A stretch of 28,624 nucleotides of DNA from Firm-04 sp045642925 (GTDB lineage Bacteria > Bacillota > Clostridia > Oscillospirales > Ruminococcaceae), in the NCBI GenBank assembly GCA_045642925.1, contig JAZUJW010000108.1:1-28624 (forward strand), given 5' to 3'. Position 1 is the first letter of the stretch, and the number at the start of each line of letters is the position of its first letter. The translations under genes and the position numbers were made by a program. Below, one piece after another: positions 7,815-16,148 of the stretch. The notes below the pieces were generated by a model. The model was not told where the DNA came from. It ran no database searches and saw nothing but the letters and a program-made list of their open reading frames with translations.

Positions 7815-8600
7815 ATGAACGATTTTGATTTTGACAGTATGCTGGATTTTGACGACGACCCGCTAAGCGCTACCGGCGTCTCTCGAAAAAGTCTTGTCAT
7901 CTTCTTCCTCGTCGATACCTCAGGCAGTATGAAGGGCACGAAAATGGGCGAACTCAATACGGTCATGGAAGAACTGATCCCGGAGATCCGCCGCGTCGGT
8001 GAAGCCGATACCGATATTAAAATCGCCGTTCTGACATTTTCCAACAGTGCGCTTTGGATGTATTCTGAGCCTATCTCCATCGAAGATTTTGAATGGGTTC
8101 GTCTGCGGGCAGACGGTGTCACCTGCATGGGTGCCGCCTTCAAGGAACTGGCTGTCAGAATGTCCCGCAACGGATTCCTGAATTCCCCCACCCTTTCCTT
8201 TGCACCCGTTATGTTCCTGATGACCGACGGTTTCCCCTCGGATGACTATATCGAAGGCTTGAATGCCCTCAAGAAAAACAGCTGGTATAAATATGGTCTG
8301 AAGGCTGCACTCGGCATCGGTAAAGAAGCAAACGACGAGATGCTCCTCAAGTTCACAGGAACAAAGGACACGGTCGTCCACGCTTATTCGGGTGGTCAGC
8401 TCGCGCGCATGATTAAGGTCGTTGCCGTCACATCCTCCCAAATCGGAAGTAAAAGTATGACCTTAGCGGACAGCACAGGCATGGAAGCAGATATGGAGGA
8501 TGTATTTGAAACAAAACAGAGAATGCTCGGCAAGCAAATCCAAGACCTCCTCAAGAATGAAAGCTACGAAGAGGACACCACATTCAGCGAGGGCTGGTAA
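7815..8600 (+). CDS. TerY-like vWA domain protein
   Basis: The 261-residue protein is a von Willebrand factor A domain with a complete metal-ion-dependent adhesion site: DTSGS (34-38), T103 in VTCMG and D138 in MTDGF. There is no signal peptide, so it acts in the cytoplasm, as TerY proteins do. The acidic N-terminus (NDFDFDSMLDFDDD) and the C-terminal tail lie outside the domain and could dock partners or be phosphorylated. The start follows AAGGAG at good spacing, 38 nt after the kinase gene and 46 nt before the PP2C gene. In TerY-P triads the vWA protein is thought to be the metal-dependent assembly hub or phosphorylation target. Confidence 0.88.
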   Translation: MNDFDFDSMLDFDDDPLSATGVSRKSLVIFFLVDTSGSMKGTKMGELNTVMEELIPEIRRVGEADTDIKIAVLTFSNSALWMYSEPISIEDFEWVRLRADGVTCMGAAFKELAVRMSRNGFLNSPTLSFAPVMFLMTDGFPSDDYIEGLNALKKNSWYKYGLKAALGIGKEANDEMLLKFTGTKDTVVHAYSGGQLARMIKVVAVTSSQIGSKSMTLADSTGMEADMEDVFETKQRMLGKQIQDLLKNESYEEDTTFSEGW

Positions 8601-8646
8601 TCCCAACCGTTTGACCGATAAATTTACAGGAAGAGGGTGATTGTGA

Positions 8647-9603
8647 ATGTTCGATGGTTTTTATCACAGCTTAATTGGCGCGAGCCATGAATCACAGGAT
8701 ATCATCTGTCAGGATGCTTCTGAAAACCTGATCACTGACAGATATGCCATCGGTGTCGTCGCTGACGGTCACGGCAGCAAAAAACATTTCCGCAGCGATG
8801 TTGGCTCAAAGCTCGCAGTGAAAACCGCGATTGGAACAATCAGTGAATATTATGAAAATGCAGATGCTTTTGAAAAAAGCTTTCTGGAAGACCCCAAGAA
8901 GATTATCAGAAAAATTGAAAAGCATATCATTTCCCGCTGGAATCGTGCCATTGCACTCCACTGCGCACTGAATCCAATTACAGAAACCGAAAAGAAACCG
9001 TTTACCGATGAGGAATTCCGCGGTATCCGAACAGAATCCATTTATGGTACGACCCTGATCGCAGTGGTTGTCGGAAAGAAGTTCTCCTTCGGCATTCAGC
9101 TCGGAGACGGTTCGATTGTGGTCATCAATGACAAGGGTAAGGCTTATATGCCGATCGAGGATGATGAATCCTGCCCTGCCAACATGACTTCCTCCATGAG
9201 TAACTCGAATGCGATCAATCTGTTCAACAGCTTCTATACGCTGGAACAGCCGATTGCAATTTACGGCTCTACAGATGGTCTGTTTACATCCTTCGCAAGC
9301 GACGACGATTTTCTCGATTATCACAGCATCATTACAGGACAACTTCCCAACAAGCAGGCGTTCGAGCCATCTCTCGTCCGAAATCTTACAAAACGTACCC
9401 ACTACGGTACGCAGGATGACATCTCTCTGACTTGCATCTTCAATGAACAGAGCCTCAAAGACAATGTTTCTGTTCTTCAGCAGCAAATCGCAGAGAACAA
9501 ACAACGCGCACAACGCCGCCAGGCCGAACTTGCAGAGAAAAAAGAAAAGCTCAAGATTCGGAACAGTATGCTCAAACAAGAAGAGCCCCAGGAGCAACAG
9601 TAA
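8647..9603 (+). CDS. PP2C-family protein phosphatase
   Basis: The 318-residue protein carries the metal-binding motifs of PP2C Ser/Thr phosphatases: an early QD (22-23), VADGHGS (D40, G41), LGDGS (152-156), STDG (D210) and QDDIS (D257, D258). After the catalytic domain, residues from about 275 form a charged coiled coil rich in Gln, Arg, Lys and Glu. No membrane segment is visible. It lies between the vWA and GGDEF genes with gaps of 46 and 35 nt, and is the expected counter-enzyme of the kinase two genes upstream. The ribosome-binding site AGGAAGAGGGTGA precedes the ATG. Confidence 0.9.
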   Translation: MFDGFYHSLIGASHESQDIICQDASENLITDRYAIGVVADGHGSKKHFRSDVGSKLAVKTAIGTISEYYENADAFEKSFLEDPKKIIRKIEKHIISRWNRAIALHCALNPITETEKKPFTDEEFRGIRTESIYGTTLIAVVVGKKFSFGIQLGDGSIVVINDKGKAYMPIEDDESCPANMTSSMSNSNAINLFNSFYTLEQPIAIYGSTDGLFTSFASDDDFLDYHSIITGQLPNKQAFEPSLVRNLTKRTHYGTQDDISLTCIFNEQSLKDNVSVLQQQIAENKQRAQRRQAELAEKKEKLKIRNSMLKQEEPQEQQ

Positions 9604-9638
9604 GCGCGTCCAATTATGATTAGTAAAGAGGTAATCCA

Positions 9639-10574
9639 ATGAAAGCTTCTAAGCACAGTGTCGGAAGTAACATTATGTTTGGCATCTGTATCGTACTTAC
9701 CGTTGTTCTTGTTTTTCTTAGCAACAAATTCTCCAAGTCAGGACTGACAGCTGCAAACGGTATCGTTGCGCAGCTTCAGGTCGTTGTTTCCACCCTTATG
9801 GTTGTCACAAACCACAGACGCGGATACATCGTATCTACAGCATTCAATATCGTTTACATGGTGTATCTTGCAGTATTCATTGTCGGCAGACTCAATCAGA
9901 CCAGCGCCATCCCCGGTACGATCACCAACGCAATCACCATCGTCACGATTACGCTGATTTACATTTCCTGGAAACGTCAGCAGAAAATGCACGATGACCT
10001 CAACGAAAGCTATAACAAACAGATTGAAACCAATAATATCATGCGCCAGAAAGATGAGAAGCTCCTCCAGCTCGCTTACAGCGATATGCTGACAGGACTT
10101 CCCAACCGCGCACGCTTCATGGATATTCTGAATGAATACATGGAAGAAAGCCAGCCATTTTATGTCATCTGCGCCAATATTGACGGCTTCCGCACCATCA
10201 ATGACAACTTCGGTCATAACACGGGTGATGCGATGCTCATGAAAATGGCTGAAAGACTGACCACTTTCATCGGCGAGAATGGCGTTGTTGCCAGAATCGG
10301 CGGTGATGACTTCGCAATGGTCATGAGAAATACAGGCGGCGATCAGGGCGTTTTGCAGGATGTTGAAGAACTCCGCATGAACATTGCAGAACCGTTCGCT
10401 GTCGGTGAGAATATGTTCGGTGCAACCTTCAGCTTTGGCATTGCTGCTTATCCGCAGGAAGGTTACACCAGTGAAGATATACTTGTTGCAGCCGATACCG
10501 CACTCTATAATGCGAAGATCAACGGCAAAAACAGAACCTTCTTCGCAAGACAGGACACATCCTACTACCTTTGA
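9639..10574 (+). CDS. Membrane GGDEF protein (probable diguanylate cyclase)
   Basis: Four hydrophobic segments (about 12-29, 41-57, 64-84 and 93-111) are followed by a short helical linker and a GGDEF domain beginning at SDMLTGLPNR (148-157). The signature is GGDDF (221-225), with Asp for the usual Glu, and the metal-binding Asp is present in NIDGF (D182). The inhibitory RxxD site five residues before the signature is absent (GENG instead), so product inhibition of the usual kind is not expected. No EAL domain is present. Activity is likely but not certain because of the D-for-E change. Lying in the same operon as the phosphosignalling genes, it could turn the phosphorylation state or a membrane signal into cyclic di-GMP output. 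Confidence 0.85.
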   Translation: MKASKHSVGSNIMFGICIVLTVVLVFLSNKFSKSGLTAANGIVAQLQVVVSTLMVVTNHRRGYIVSTAFNIVYMVYLAVFIVGRLNQTSAIPGTITNAITIVTITLIYISWKRQQKMHDDLNESYNKQIETNNIMRQKDEKLLQLAYSDMLTGLPNRARFMDILNEYMEESQPFYVICANIDGFRTINDNFGHNTGDAMLMKMAERLTTFIGENGVVARIGGDDFAMVMRNTGGDQGVLQDVEELRMNIAEPFAVGENMFGATFSFGIAAYPQEGYTSEDILVAADTALYNAKINGKNRTFFARQDTSYYL

Positions 10575-10628
10575 TTTCATGATATTATGTGAGTATTCAC
10601 ATCTGCAACGAAAGGAAGGCCACCCTAC

Positions 10629-11897
10629 ATGGAGATAAATGAATTTTTCCAGACAGCCAATAACTTGATGTCTGAATTGATTCAGACCGATGCGACGCTG
10701 ACTGAAACCCCTGATATGAACTTCTGCCTGCTCGAAACAGACAGCGGCAATATTTACGGCGGTATTTCATCCGTCCGCATCATGAACGGCAGAATTTTGC
10801 CATCCTGTGCGGAATACAGCGCGATCATGGCAATGATTCCGACGGGCGAAACCCATATCACGCAGATTGCAACGATGTCCTTTGCATCCCGCAGTGTGAT
10901 TCCGCCTTGTCAGGATTGCCTGTACCTGCTGTTCCGTGTCGATAAAGAAAACAAAAATACGAATATCTTCGTTTCCAAAAGTGAATATGTCAATGCACAG
11001 GGAATGCTTCTCTCAACCACCATCGAACAGGTTGACCCGACGGCGGCTGCCGCTGCAATGAATGTCGATGATGCCATCCGGCTGCCTTTCAATCAGGTGC
11101 CCGATGCTGCACCCGTTCCGACAGCGCAGGCTGCATCGCCTGCACCCGCAGCCGATGACAATACGCCGAAAGCGGAAGAAGACTTCATCAACGATTTCGT
11201 TCCTGATGATGACAACCCCTTCTATGAAGCACCCAATCCTGATGCACTTGCACAGGCGAAAACACTCCCCGGTTCGCCTTCACAGCAGGCTCCTGCTGCA
11301 CCGCAGGGCTTGAATCCGCCGCCGACCATGCAGCAGCCAAACGGCATGAATATGCCGCAGGGTATGCCGCAGCAAATGTACGGTCAGCCAAACGGACAAA
11401 TGATGTACGGTATGCCACAGGGACAGATGAACCCCTACGGTCAGCCGATGAACGGCTACCCGCAGCAGAATATGATGTTCAGACCGTCCCAACAGTTGAA
11501 CAGTGCCTACTACCCGCAGGGAATGCCGCCGCAGGGTATGCAGAATCCTTACGGAATGCAGCAGCCTATGATGACAGGCTACTACGGCACACAGGCACAG
11601 TATGCTGCCAATCCGCAGCCTGTTCAGCCCGTCATGTCACAGCCCTACGTTTCTCAGCAGTTCCGCCCTGCAACGAATTCCGTTCAGCTCGGTCAGTCTT
11701 TGACCTCCAGACAGCTTGGTGCGGATAACGAACAATCCGTTTTCAAACAGCGCTTAACTGATTTTCTCAAGATCGACGGAGAAAATCAAATGGATGATGC
11801 AAGTGACGAAGACAAGATGGAAATGAAGCGTCAGGCTCTTGAGAAAAAGAAAATGGCAAAATTGGATGCTGACTTCAAAAAACGTCAGAAGAAATAA
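10629..11897 (+). CDS. Cytidine-deaminase-like domain protein with Met/Gln/Pro/Gly-rich tail
   Basis: The first 135 or so of 422 residues resemble the cytidine deaminase fold: a strand-turn LLETDSGNIYGG, then CAE (C60-E62) and, after a helix and strand, PPCQDC (C94, C97). These supply the three zinc cysteines and the proton-shuttling Glu of the family. An acidic linker follows, then a low-complexity region (about 205-360) rich in Met, Gln, Pro, Gly, Tyr and Asn, and a highly charged C-terminus (DEDKMEMKRQ...). It is the last gene of the operon, 54 nt after the GGDEF gene and just before a strong terminator. Its substrate is unknown; a pyrimidine nucleoside, a nucleotide or a nucleic-acid base are all possible. 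The domain call rests on motif reading, not a search. Confidence 0.68.
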   Translation: MEINEFFQTANNLMSELIQTDATLTETPDMNFCLLETDSGNIYGGISSVRIMNGRILPSCAEYSAIMAMIPTGETHITQIATMSFASRSVIPPCQDCLYLLFRVDKENKNTNIFVSKSEYVNAQGMLLSTTIEQVDPTAAAAAMNVDDAIRLPFNQVPDAAPVPTAQAASPAPAADDNTPKAEEDFINDFVPDDDNPFYEAPNPDALAQAKTLPGSPSQQAPAAPQGLNPPPTMQQPNGMNMPQGMPQQMYGQPNGQMMYGMPQGQMNPYGQPMNGYPQQNMMFRPSQQLNSAYYPQGMPPQGMQNPYGMQQPMMTGYYGTQAQYAANPQPVQPVMSQPYVSQQFRPATNSVQLGQSLTSRQLGADNEQSVFKQRLTDFLKIDGENQMDDASDEDKMEMKRQALEKKKMAKLDADFKKRQKK

Positions 11898-11908
11898 TCG
11901 CTTTTCCA

Positions 11909-11941
11909 AACGCCCAAGTCTTTGCACTTGGGCGTTTTTTG
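11909..11941 (+). terminator. Strong intrinsic terminator of the signalling operon
   Basis: An 11-bp perfect stem, AACGCCCAAGT (11909-11919) with ACTTGGGCGTT (11926-11936), has a 6-nt loop and is followed by a T-run. It lies 11 nt after the stop of the deaminase-like gene. Confidence 0.92.
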
Positions 11942-12023
11942 TATTTTTTCAGCAGCACAGGCAAGGTTTGTGCACTGCTGCCTACCGTGTTCCGCCTCAC
12001 CCGAATCTCTGAACCCATTTTAT

Positions 12024-12031
12024 GCTATCAT
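12024..12031 (+). promoter_or_regulatory. Possible extended -10 element for the FAD dehydrogenase operon
   Basis: TGCTATCAT fits an extended -10 (TGn plus TATCAT at 12026-12031), about 50 nt before the ATG at 12084. No good -35 is seen at the usual spacing. The preceding 80 nt also hold an imperfect hairpin (CAGCAG 11950-11955 with CTGCTG 11975-11980). Confidence 0.4.
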
Positions 12032-12083
12032 ATTTGTACGGCAGAATGCTCCCCTTCTGCCATCTGAAAGGATGAAACATACT

Positions 12084-13472
12084 ATGAAATACGATATCAT
12101 CATTATCGGCGCAGGCCCCGGCGGCATCTTTTCCGCCTATGAACTCTCCAAAACCGCACCGCATCTCAGCATCGCTGTCTTTGAACTCGGTCACTCCCTC
12201 GCAGACAGAAAATGTCCCATTGACGGCAAACACATCAAGTCCTGCATCAAATGCAAGACCTGTGCCATCATGAGCGGATTCGGCGGCGCCGGTGCGTTTT
12301 CGGACGGCAAATATAACATCACCAACCAATTCGGCGGCACACTCTATGAATATATCGGCAAACAGGAAGCCCTTGACCTCATGTACTACGTGGACAAAAT
12401 CAATCTGGAACACGGCGGCGAAGGCACAAAACTCTATTCCACTGCAAATACCTTCCTCAAGAAAAAATGCTGCGAAAATGATTTGCATTTGCTGGATGCA
12501 CAGGTGCGCCATCTCGGCACGGATGTCAATTTCGTCGTGCTGCAAAACCTCTACGCCTACCTGAAAGATAAGGCTGATTTCTTCTTCAACACCGAAATCA
12601 CCCGCATCGAACAAACAGATGACGGCTTCCGTGTCCATACCCAGCAGAATACTTCCTACGACTGCACAAACTGCATCATCTCGGTCGGCAGAAGCGGCAG
12701 CAAATGGATGCAGCGTGTCTGCGAAGAAATGAACATCCCGACGCTTTCCAACCGCGTTGACCTCGGTGTCCGCGTGGAACTTCCTGCAACGGTATTCTCG
12801 CACCTGACCGATGAACTCTACGAAAGCAAAATCGTATACCGCACCAAGCAGAATGAAGATAAAGTCCGCACCTTCTGCATGAATCCGCACGGCGTGGTCG
12901 TCAATGAGAACACGGACGGCATCATTACCGTCAACGGTCACAGCTACGACAACCCCGAATTCCATACGGATAACACAAACTTTGCGCTGCTTGTCAGCAA
13001 GCATTTCTCCGAACCCTTCCACGACAGCAACGGCTACGGCGAAAGCATCGCCCGCCTTTCCAATATGCTCGGCGGCGGTGTCATTGTCCAACGCTTCGGT
13101 GACCTCATCCGCGGCAGACGCAGCAATGCCACACGCATCTCCGAAAGCTTCGTCACACCCACGCTGAACGCCACTCCCGGCGATTTGTCCCTTGTCATGC
13201 CCAAGCGCATTCTGGACGGCATCATCGAAATGCTCTATGCACTCGACAAAATCGCCCCCGGTACCGCAAATCACGATACCTTGCTCTACGGCGTGGAAGT
13301 CAAGTTCTACAACATGGAGGTCAAACTGGACAAAAACCTCCAGACCAACAAGAAAGGACTGTTCGTCATCGGCGACGGCTCCGGTGTCACACATTCCCTC
13401 TCTCATGCATCCGCAAGCGGCGTTCATGTCGCAAGATACATTGCCCAGAACTTTCAGAAGGAATCAGAATGA
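12084..13472 (+). CDS. FAD-dependent dehydrogenase (COG2509-like NAD(P)/FAD oxidoreductase)
   Basis: The 462-residue protein opens with the Rossmann dinucleotide motif GAGPGGIFSAYEL at residues 9-21 and has a second FAD contact near the C-terminus (VIGDGSGVTHSLSHASASG). A cysteine cluster (CPIDGKHIKSCIKCKTC, about 44-60) precedes SGFGGAGAFSDGKYN, typical of this uncharacterised family of FAD-dependent dehydrogenases. The open frame extends 54 codons upstream, but the extension runs across the preceding terminator; the ATG at 12084 begins exactly at the Rossmann strand and has GAAAGGATG about 10 nt upstream. Its stop overlaps the dapL start by 4 nt (ATGA), so translation is probably coupled. 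The physiological substrate is unknown. Confidence 0.85.
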   Translation: MKYDIIIIGAGPGGIFSAYELSKTAPHLSIAVFELGHSLADRKCPIDGKHIKSCIKCKTCAIMSGFGGAGAFSDGKYNITNQFGGTLYEYIGKQEALDLMYYVDKINLEHGGEGTKLYSTANTFLKKKCCENDLHLLDAQVRHLGTDVNFVVLQNLYAYLKDKADFFFNTEITRIEQTDDGFRVHTQQNTSYDCTNCIISVGRSGSKWMQRVCEEMNIPTLSNRVDLGVRVELPATVFSHLTDELYESKIVYRTKQNEDKVRTFCMNPHGVVVNENTDGIITVNGHSYDNPEFHTDNTNFALLVSKHFSEPFHDSNGYGESIARLSNMLGGGVIVQRFGDLIRGRRSNATRISESFVTPTLNATPGDLSLVMPKRILDGIIEMLYALDKIAPGTANHDTLLYGVEVKFYNMEVKLDKNLQTNKKGLFVIGDGSGVTHSLSHASASGVHVARYIAQNFQKESE

Positions 13473-14662
13473 AAATCAATGAAAACTGCCTCAAAATTGA
13501 GCAAAATTACCTTTTCTCCGAAATCGCACAGCGCATCAAGCGCTTCCAGCAGCAACACCCCGACCGCGAAGTCCTGCGCCTCTCCATCAATGATGTCACG
13601 CGCCCGCTTGTCCCTGCGGTCGTCAGTGAACTAACCTCCGCCGCCCTCGACATGGGACAGTATTCGACCTTCCACGGCTACGGCGAAGAACAGGGCGAAT
13701 CCTTTCTTCGCAATGCCATCGCAGACTATTACCGACAGCACAATGTCTGCATCGAACCGGAAGATATTTTTGTCGGTGACGGCGCAAAAAATGACCTCGG
13801 CAACCTCTGCGACCTCTTTGCGCAGGATAATGTCGTGCTGCTGCAAAACCCCGTTTACCCCGTCTACTACGACACCAATATGATGTCCGGCAGAAAAATC
13901 ATCTTCCTCCGCGGCACAAAGGAAAACGGCTTCCTTCCCATGCCCGATGAGAAGATCCATGCCGACCTCATCTATCTCTGTTCGCCCAATAACCCAACAG
14001 GTGCCGTCTATACCCGCGGTCAGCTTTATCAATGGGTGGAATATGCCCACGCAAATCACGCCTGCATCATCTATGATGCCGCCTATGAAGCCTATGTGCG
14101 CAGTCCCGCCCTCCCCCGCAGTATTTACGAAATCGCGGGCGCGGAAACCTGTGCCATCGAAATCAACTCCCTCTCCAAAATGGCTGGCTTTACGGGCGTG
14201 CGCTGCGGATGGACGATCGTCCCACGCGAACTCATGCAGGGCAATATCTCCCTGCACAAACTCTGGCAGCGCCGCCAGACAACCAAATATAACGGCACTT
14301 CGTACATTGTCCAACGCGGTGCGGCGGCTGTCTTTTCCAAAGAAGGACAGCGCCAGATCCACGAAGATCTGGACTACTATATGCAAAATGCCGCCATTAT
14401 CAAGCAGGCGCTCCACCAAAACGGCATTTGCTCAACAGGCGGTCTGCACGCGCCTTATGTCTGGGTGCAATGCCCCAACAAACTGCGCTCATGGGATTGC
14501 TTCGATAAGCTTCTTGAGCACTGCGGCATCGCAGGTTCGCCGGGTGTCGGATTCGGTTCGGGCGGAGAAGGCTGGCTGCGCTTCTCCTCCTTCGGCAAGC
14601 GCGAAGATATCTGCAAAGCCGCCGACATTCTTGCATCCCTCGACTGGGATGCCCTTGTTTAA
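13469..14662 (+). CDS. dapL: LL-diaminopimelate aminotransferase
   Basis: The 397-residue pyridoxal-phosphate enzyme converts tetrahydrodipicolinate and glutamate to LL-diaminopimelate in the short lysine/peptidoglycan pathway. Typical DapL stretches are present: NDVTRPLVPAV, TFHGYGEEQG, GDGAKNDLGN, NPVYPVYYDTN, CSPNNPTGAVY, the cofactor Lys in SLSKMAGFTGVRCG (K237) and the late GVGFGSGGEGWLRFS. Length matches the family. It overlaps the FAD dehydrogenase gene by 4 nt and is followed 3 nt later by a pseudouridine synthase gene. Its presence implies a meso-diaminopimelate wall, consistent with the OmpA-domain lipoprotein in the same window. Confidence 0.93.
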   Translation: MKINENCLKIEQNYLFSEIAQRIKRFQQQHPDREVLRLSINDVTRPLVPAVVSELTSAALDMGQYSTFHGYGEEQGESFLRNAIADYYRQHNVCIEPEDIFVGDGAKNDLGNLCDLFAQDNVVLLQNPVYPVYYDTNMMSGRKIIFLRGTKENGFLPMPDEKIHADLIYLCSPNNPTGAVYTRGQLYQWVEYAHANHACIIYDAAYEAYVRSPALPRSIYEIAGAETCAIEINSLSKMAGFTGVRCGWTIVPRELMQGNISLHKLWQRRQTTKYNGTSYIVQRGAAAVFSKEGQRQIHEDLDYYMQNAAIIKQALHQNGICSTGGLHAPYVWVQCPNKLRSWDCFDKLLEHCGIAGSPGVGFGSGGEGWLRFSSFGKREDICKAADILASLDWDALV

Positions 14663-14665
14663 ACC

Positions 14666-15304
14666 ATGCCGCGTGTCTATATGCTGCATAAGCCCGCCGG
14701 TGTCGTCACTGCCCGCACAGATGCCACGCAGAAAACCGTCATGGAATTGCTTCCGCCTGCCATCGCCGCAGGACTGCATCCCATCGGCAGACTCGACATC
14801 GACACAAGCGGTCTGCTGCTTCTGACCGATGACGGTCAACTGACACACGCACTCATGCAGCCGAATCACCATGTCCCCAAAACCTACCGCATCACCGCCA
14901 TCGGTACGCTGACACCAGAAAAAATCACCGCACTGCAAAACGGCATCCCGCTGGATGCCTGCGGCACGGTCAGCCGCCCCGCAGAGGTACAGCTTTTGCA
15001 GGAATGCACCGTTGCCGACATTGCACAGGCACTCCCCGCCGACCGCCGTGACCGCTACCTCAAAAATCCTACAGGTGCGGCATTTCTTGCGCTTCTGACC
15101 ATTCACGAAGGCAAAAAACATCAGGTCAAGCGCATGATGCGTGCCGTCGGATGCCGCGTTTGCCGTCTGGAACGCATTGCCATCGGCGGCTTGCGGCTGG
15201 ACGACACCTTACCTGTCGGTAAATTCCGTCCGCTGACCGATACCGAATTACAACTGCTGCTTTCATGGCAGTCCACAGGAGAACACAATGTCCAATCGCA
15301 TTGA
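14666..15304 (+). CDS. RsuA/RluE-family pseudouridine synthase lacking an S4 domain
   Basis: The 212-residue protein has the family start MLHKPAGVVTA, the catalytic Asp in GRLDIDTSGLLLLTDDG (about residues 52-55), the KTYRI motif and the C-terminal EGKKHQVKRMMRAVGC. Most RsuA-type enzymes carry an N-terminal S4 RNA-binding domain of about 60 residues; none is present here, as in the short RluE type. No in-frame extension upstream is possible because the dapL stop lies 3 nt before the ATG, so the short form is real. A ribosome-binding site is not obvious and translation may be coupled to dapL. It probably modifies a specific uridine in 16S or 23S rRNA; the exact site cannot be told. Confidence 0.87.
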   Translation: MPRVYMLHKPAGVVTARTDATQKTVMELLPPAIAAGLHPIGRLDIDTSGLLLLTDDGQLTHALMQPNHHVPKTYRITAIGTLTPEKITALQNGIPLDACGTVSRPAEVQLLQECTVADIAQALPADRRDRYLKNPTGAAFLALLTIHEGKKHQVKRMMRAVGCRVCRLERIAIGGLRLDDTLPVGKFRPLTDTELQLLLSWQSTGEHNVQSH

Positions 15305-16109
15305 AATTCAGAATCTTGACATCCCGCCGCTGCTGCCCTATGCAAATCTCACAGAACCGCAGCTTTTGCATTACTATGAGCCGGAAGCGGGCTTATTCAT
15401 TGCCGAAAGCCCCAAGGTCATTTCGCGTGCATTGGCAGCAGGCTACAAAATCGAATCGGTGCTTTGTGCCGCAGAAGCCAAGGATGCCGAAACGCAGAAT
15501 TTTCTGCAAACGCTCGGTGATACGCCGATTTACATTGCACCCGAAAGCATTCTCAAACACCTGACAGGATTTGTACTGACACGAGGCGTGCTTGCCGCCA
15601 TGCGCCGCAAACCGCTGCCCGATGCACAAACGCTCTGTCATACCGCAAAACGCATTGCTGTACTGGAAAATGTCGTCAATCCGACCAATCTGGGCGCAAT
15701 CATCCGCAGTGCCGCTGCCCTCGAAATCGAAGCCGTCCTGCTGACACCCGCCTGCACTGACCCGCTTTACCGCCGCGCTGCAAGAGTCAGCATGGGCACG
15801 GTGTTTCAGGTACCGTGGACGTACCTCGATTCCGATTTGACCTATATCCAGACGCTCCGGACATGGGGCTTTCAGACCGCCGCGATGGCACTCTGTGACA
15901 ACACTCTTTCGATTGACGATTTGCGCCTTGCAAATATCGACCGCCTTGCCATCGTCCTCGGCACGGAAGGTGACGGTCTGCGCCCCGAAACCATCACAGC
16001 TTCTGATTTTACTGTCAAGATTCCCATGGCAGCGGGCGTGGATTCCCTCAATGTCGCCGCCGCAAGCGCCGTGGCATTCTGGCAGCTTGGTCGGCATTCA
16101 AAAATCTGA
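15288..16109 (+). CDS. SpoU/TrmH-family RNA 2'-O-methyltransferase
   Basis: The 273-residue protein has an N-terminal substrate-binding part (FIAESPKVISRALAAGYKIESVL) and the SPOUT methyltransferase motifs: ENVVNPTNLGAIIRSAAAL (motif 1), IVLGTEGDGL (motif 2) and IPMAAGVDSLNVAAASAV (motif 3), which form the SAM-binding knot. The start overlaps the end of the pseudouridine synthase gene by 17 nt and has ACAGGAGAA upstream, so two RNA-modifying enzymes are made together. It likely methylates a ribose in rRNA or tRNA. A hairpin follows the stop. Confidence 0.9.
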   Translation: MSNRIEIQNLDIPPLLPYANLTEPQLLHYYEPEAGLFIAESPKVISRALAAGYKIESVLCAAEAKDAETQNFLQTLGDTPIYIAPESILKHLTGFVLTRGVLAAMRRKPLPDAQTLCHTAKRIAVLENVVNPTNLGAIIRSAAALEIEAVLLTPACTDPLYRRAARVSMGTVFQVPWTYLDSDLTYIQTLRTWGFQTAAMALCDNTLSIDDLRLANIDRLAIVLGTEGDGLRPETITASDFTVKIPMAAGVDSLNVAAASAVAFWQLGRHSKI

Positions 16110-16111
16110 CG

Positions 16112-16148
16112 AAAATCCGCCGCTTCCCATCGGAGGCAGTGGATTTTT
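16112..16148. terminator. Terminator between convergent genes
   Basis: AAAATCC (16112-16118) pairs with GGATTTT (16141-16147) around an imperfect GC-rich inner stem, with a T-run on the plus-strand side. It lies exactly between the stops of the methyltransferase gene (+) and the ATPase gene (-), and could serve both, better for the plus strand. Confidence 0.6.

Noticed and set aside
11330..11600. Repeat array or CRISPR-like pattern in the Met/Gln/Gly-rich coding region
   Set aside because: Repeated codons for MPQG, QPNG and similar peptides are irregular in length and spacing and lie in frame within one gene; this is low-complexity protein sequence.
11997..13427. Long minus-strand open frame opposite the FAD dehydrogenase gene
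   Set aside because: It is a shadow of the FAD-dehydrogenase codons; no domain or start signal is visible. Other long antisense frames (such as 17947-19392 and 22186-23286) were rejected for the same reason.
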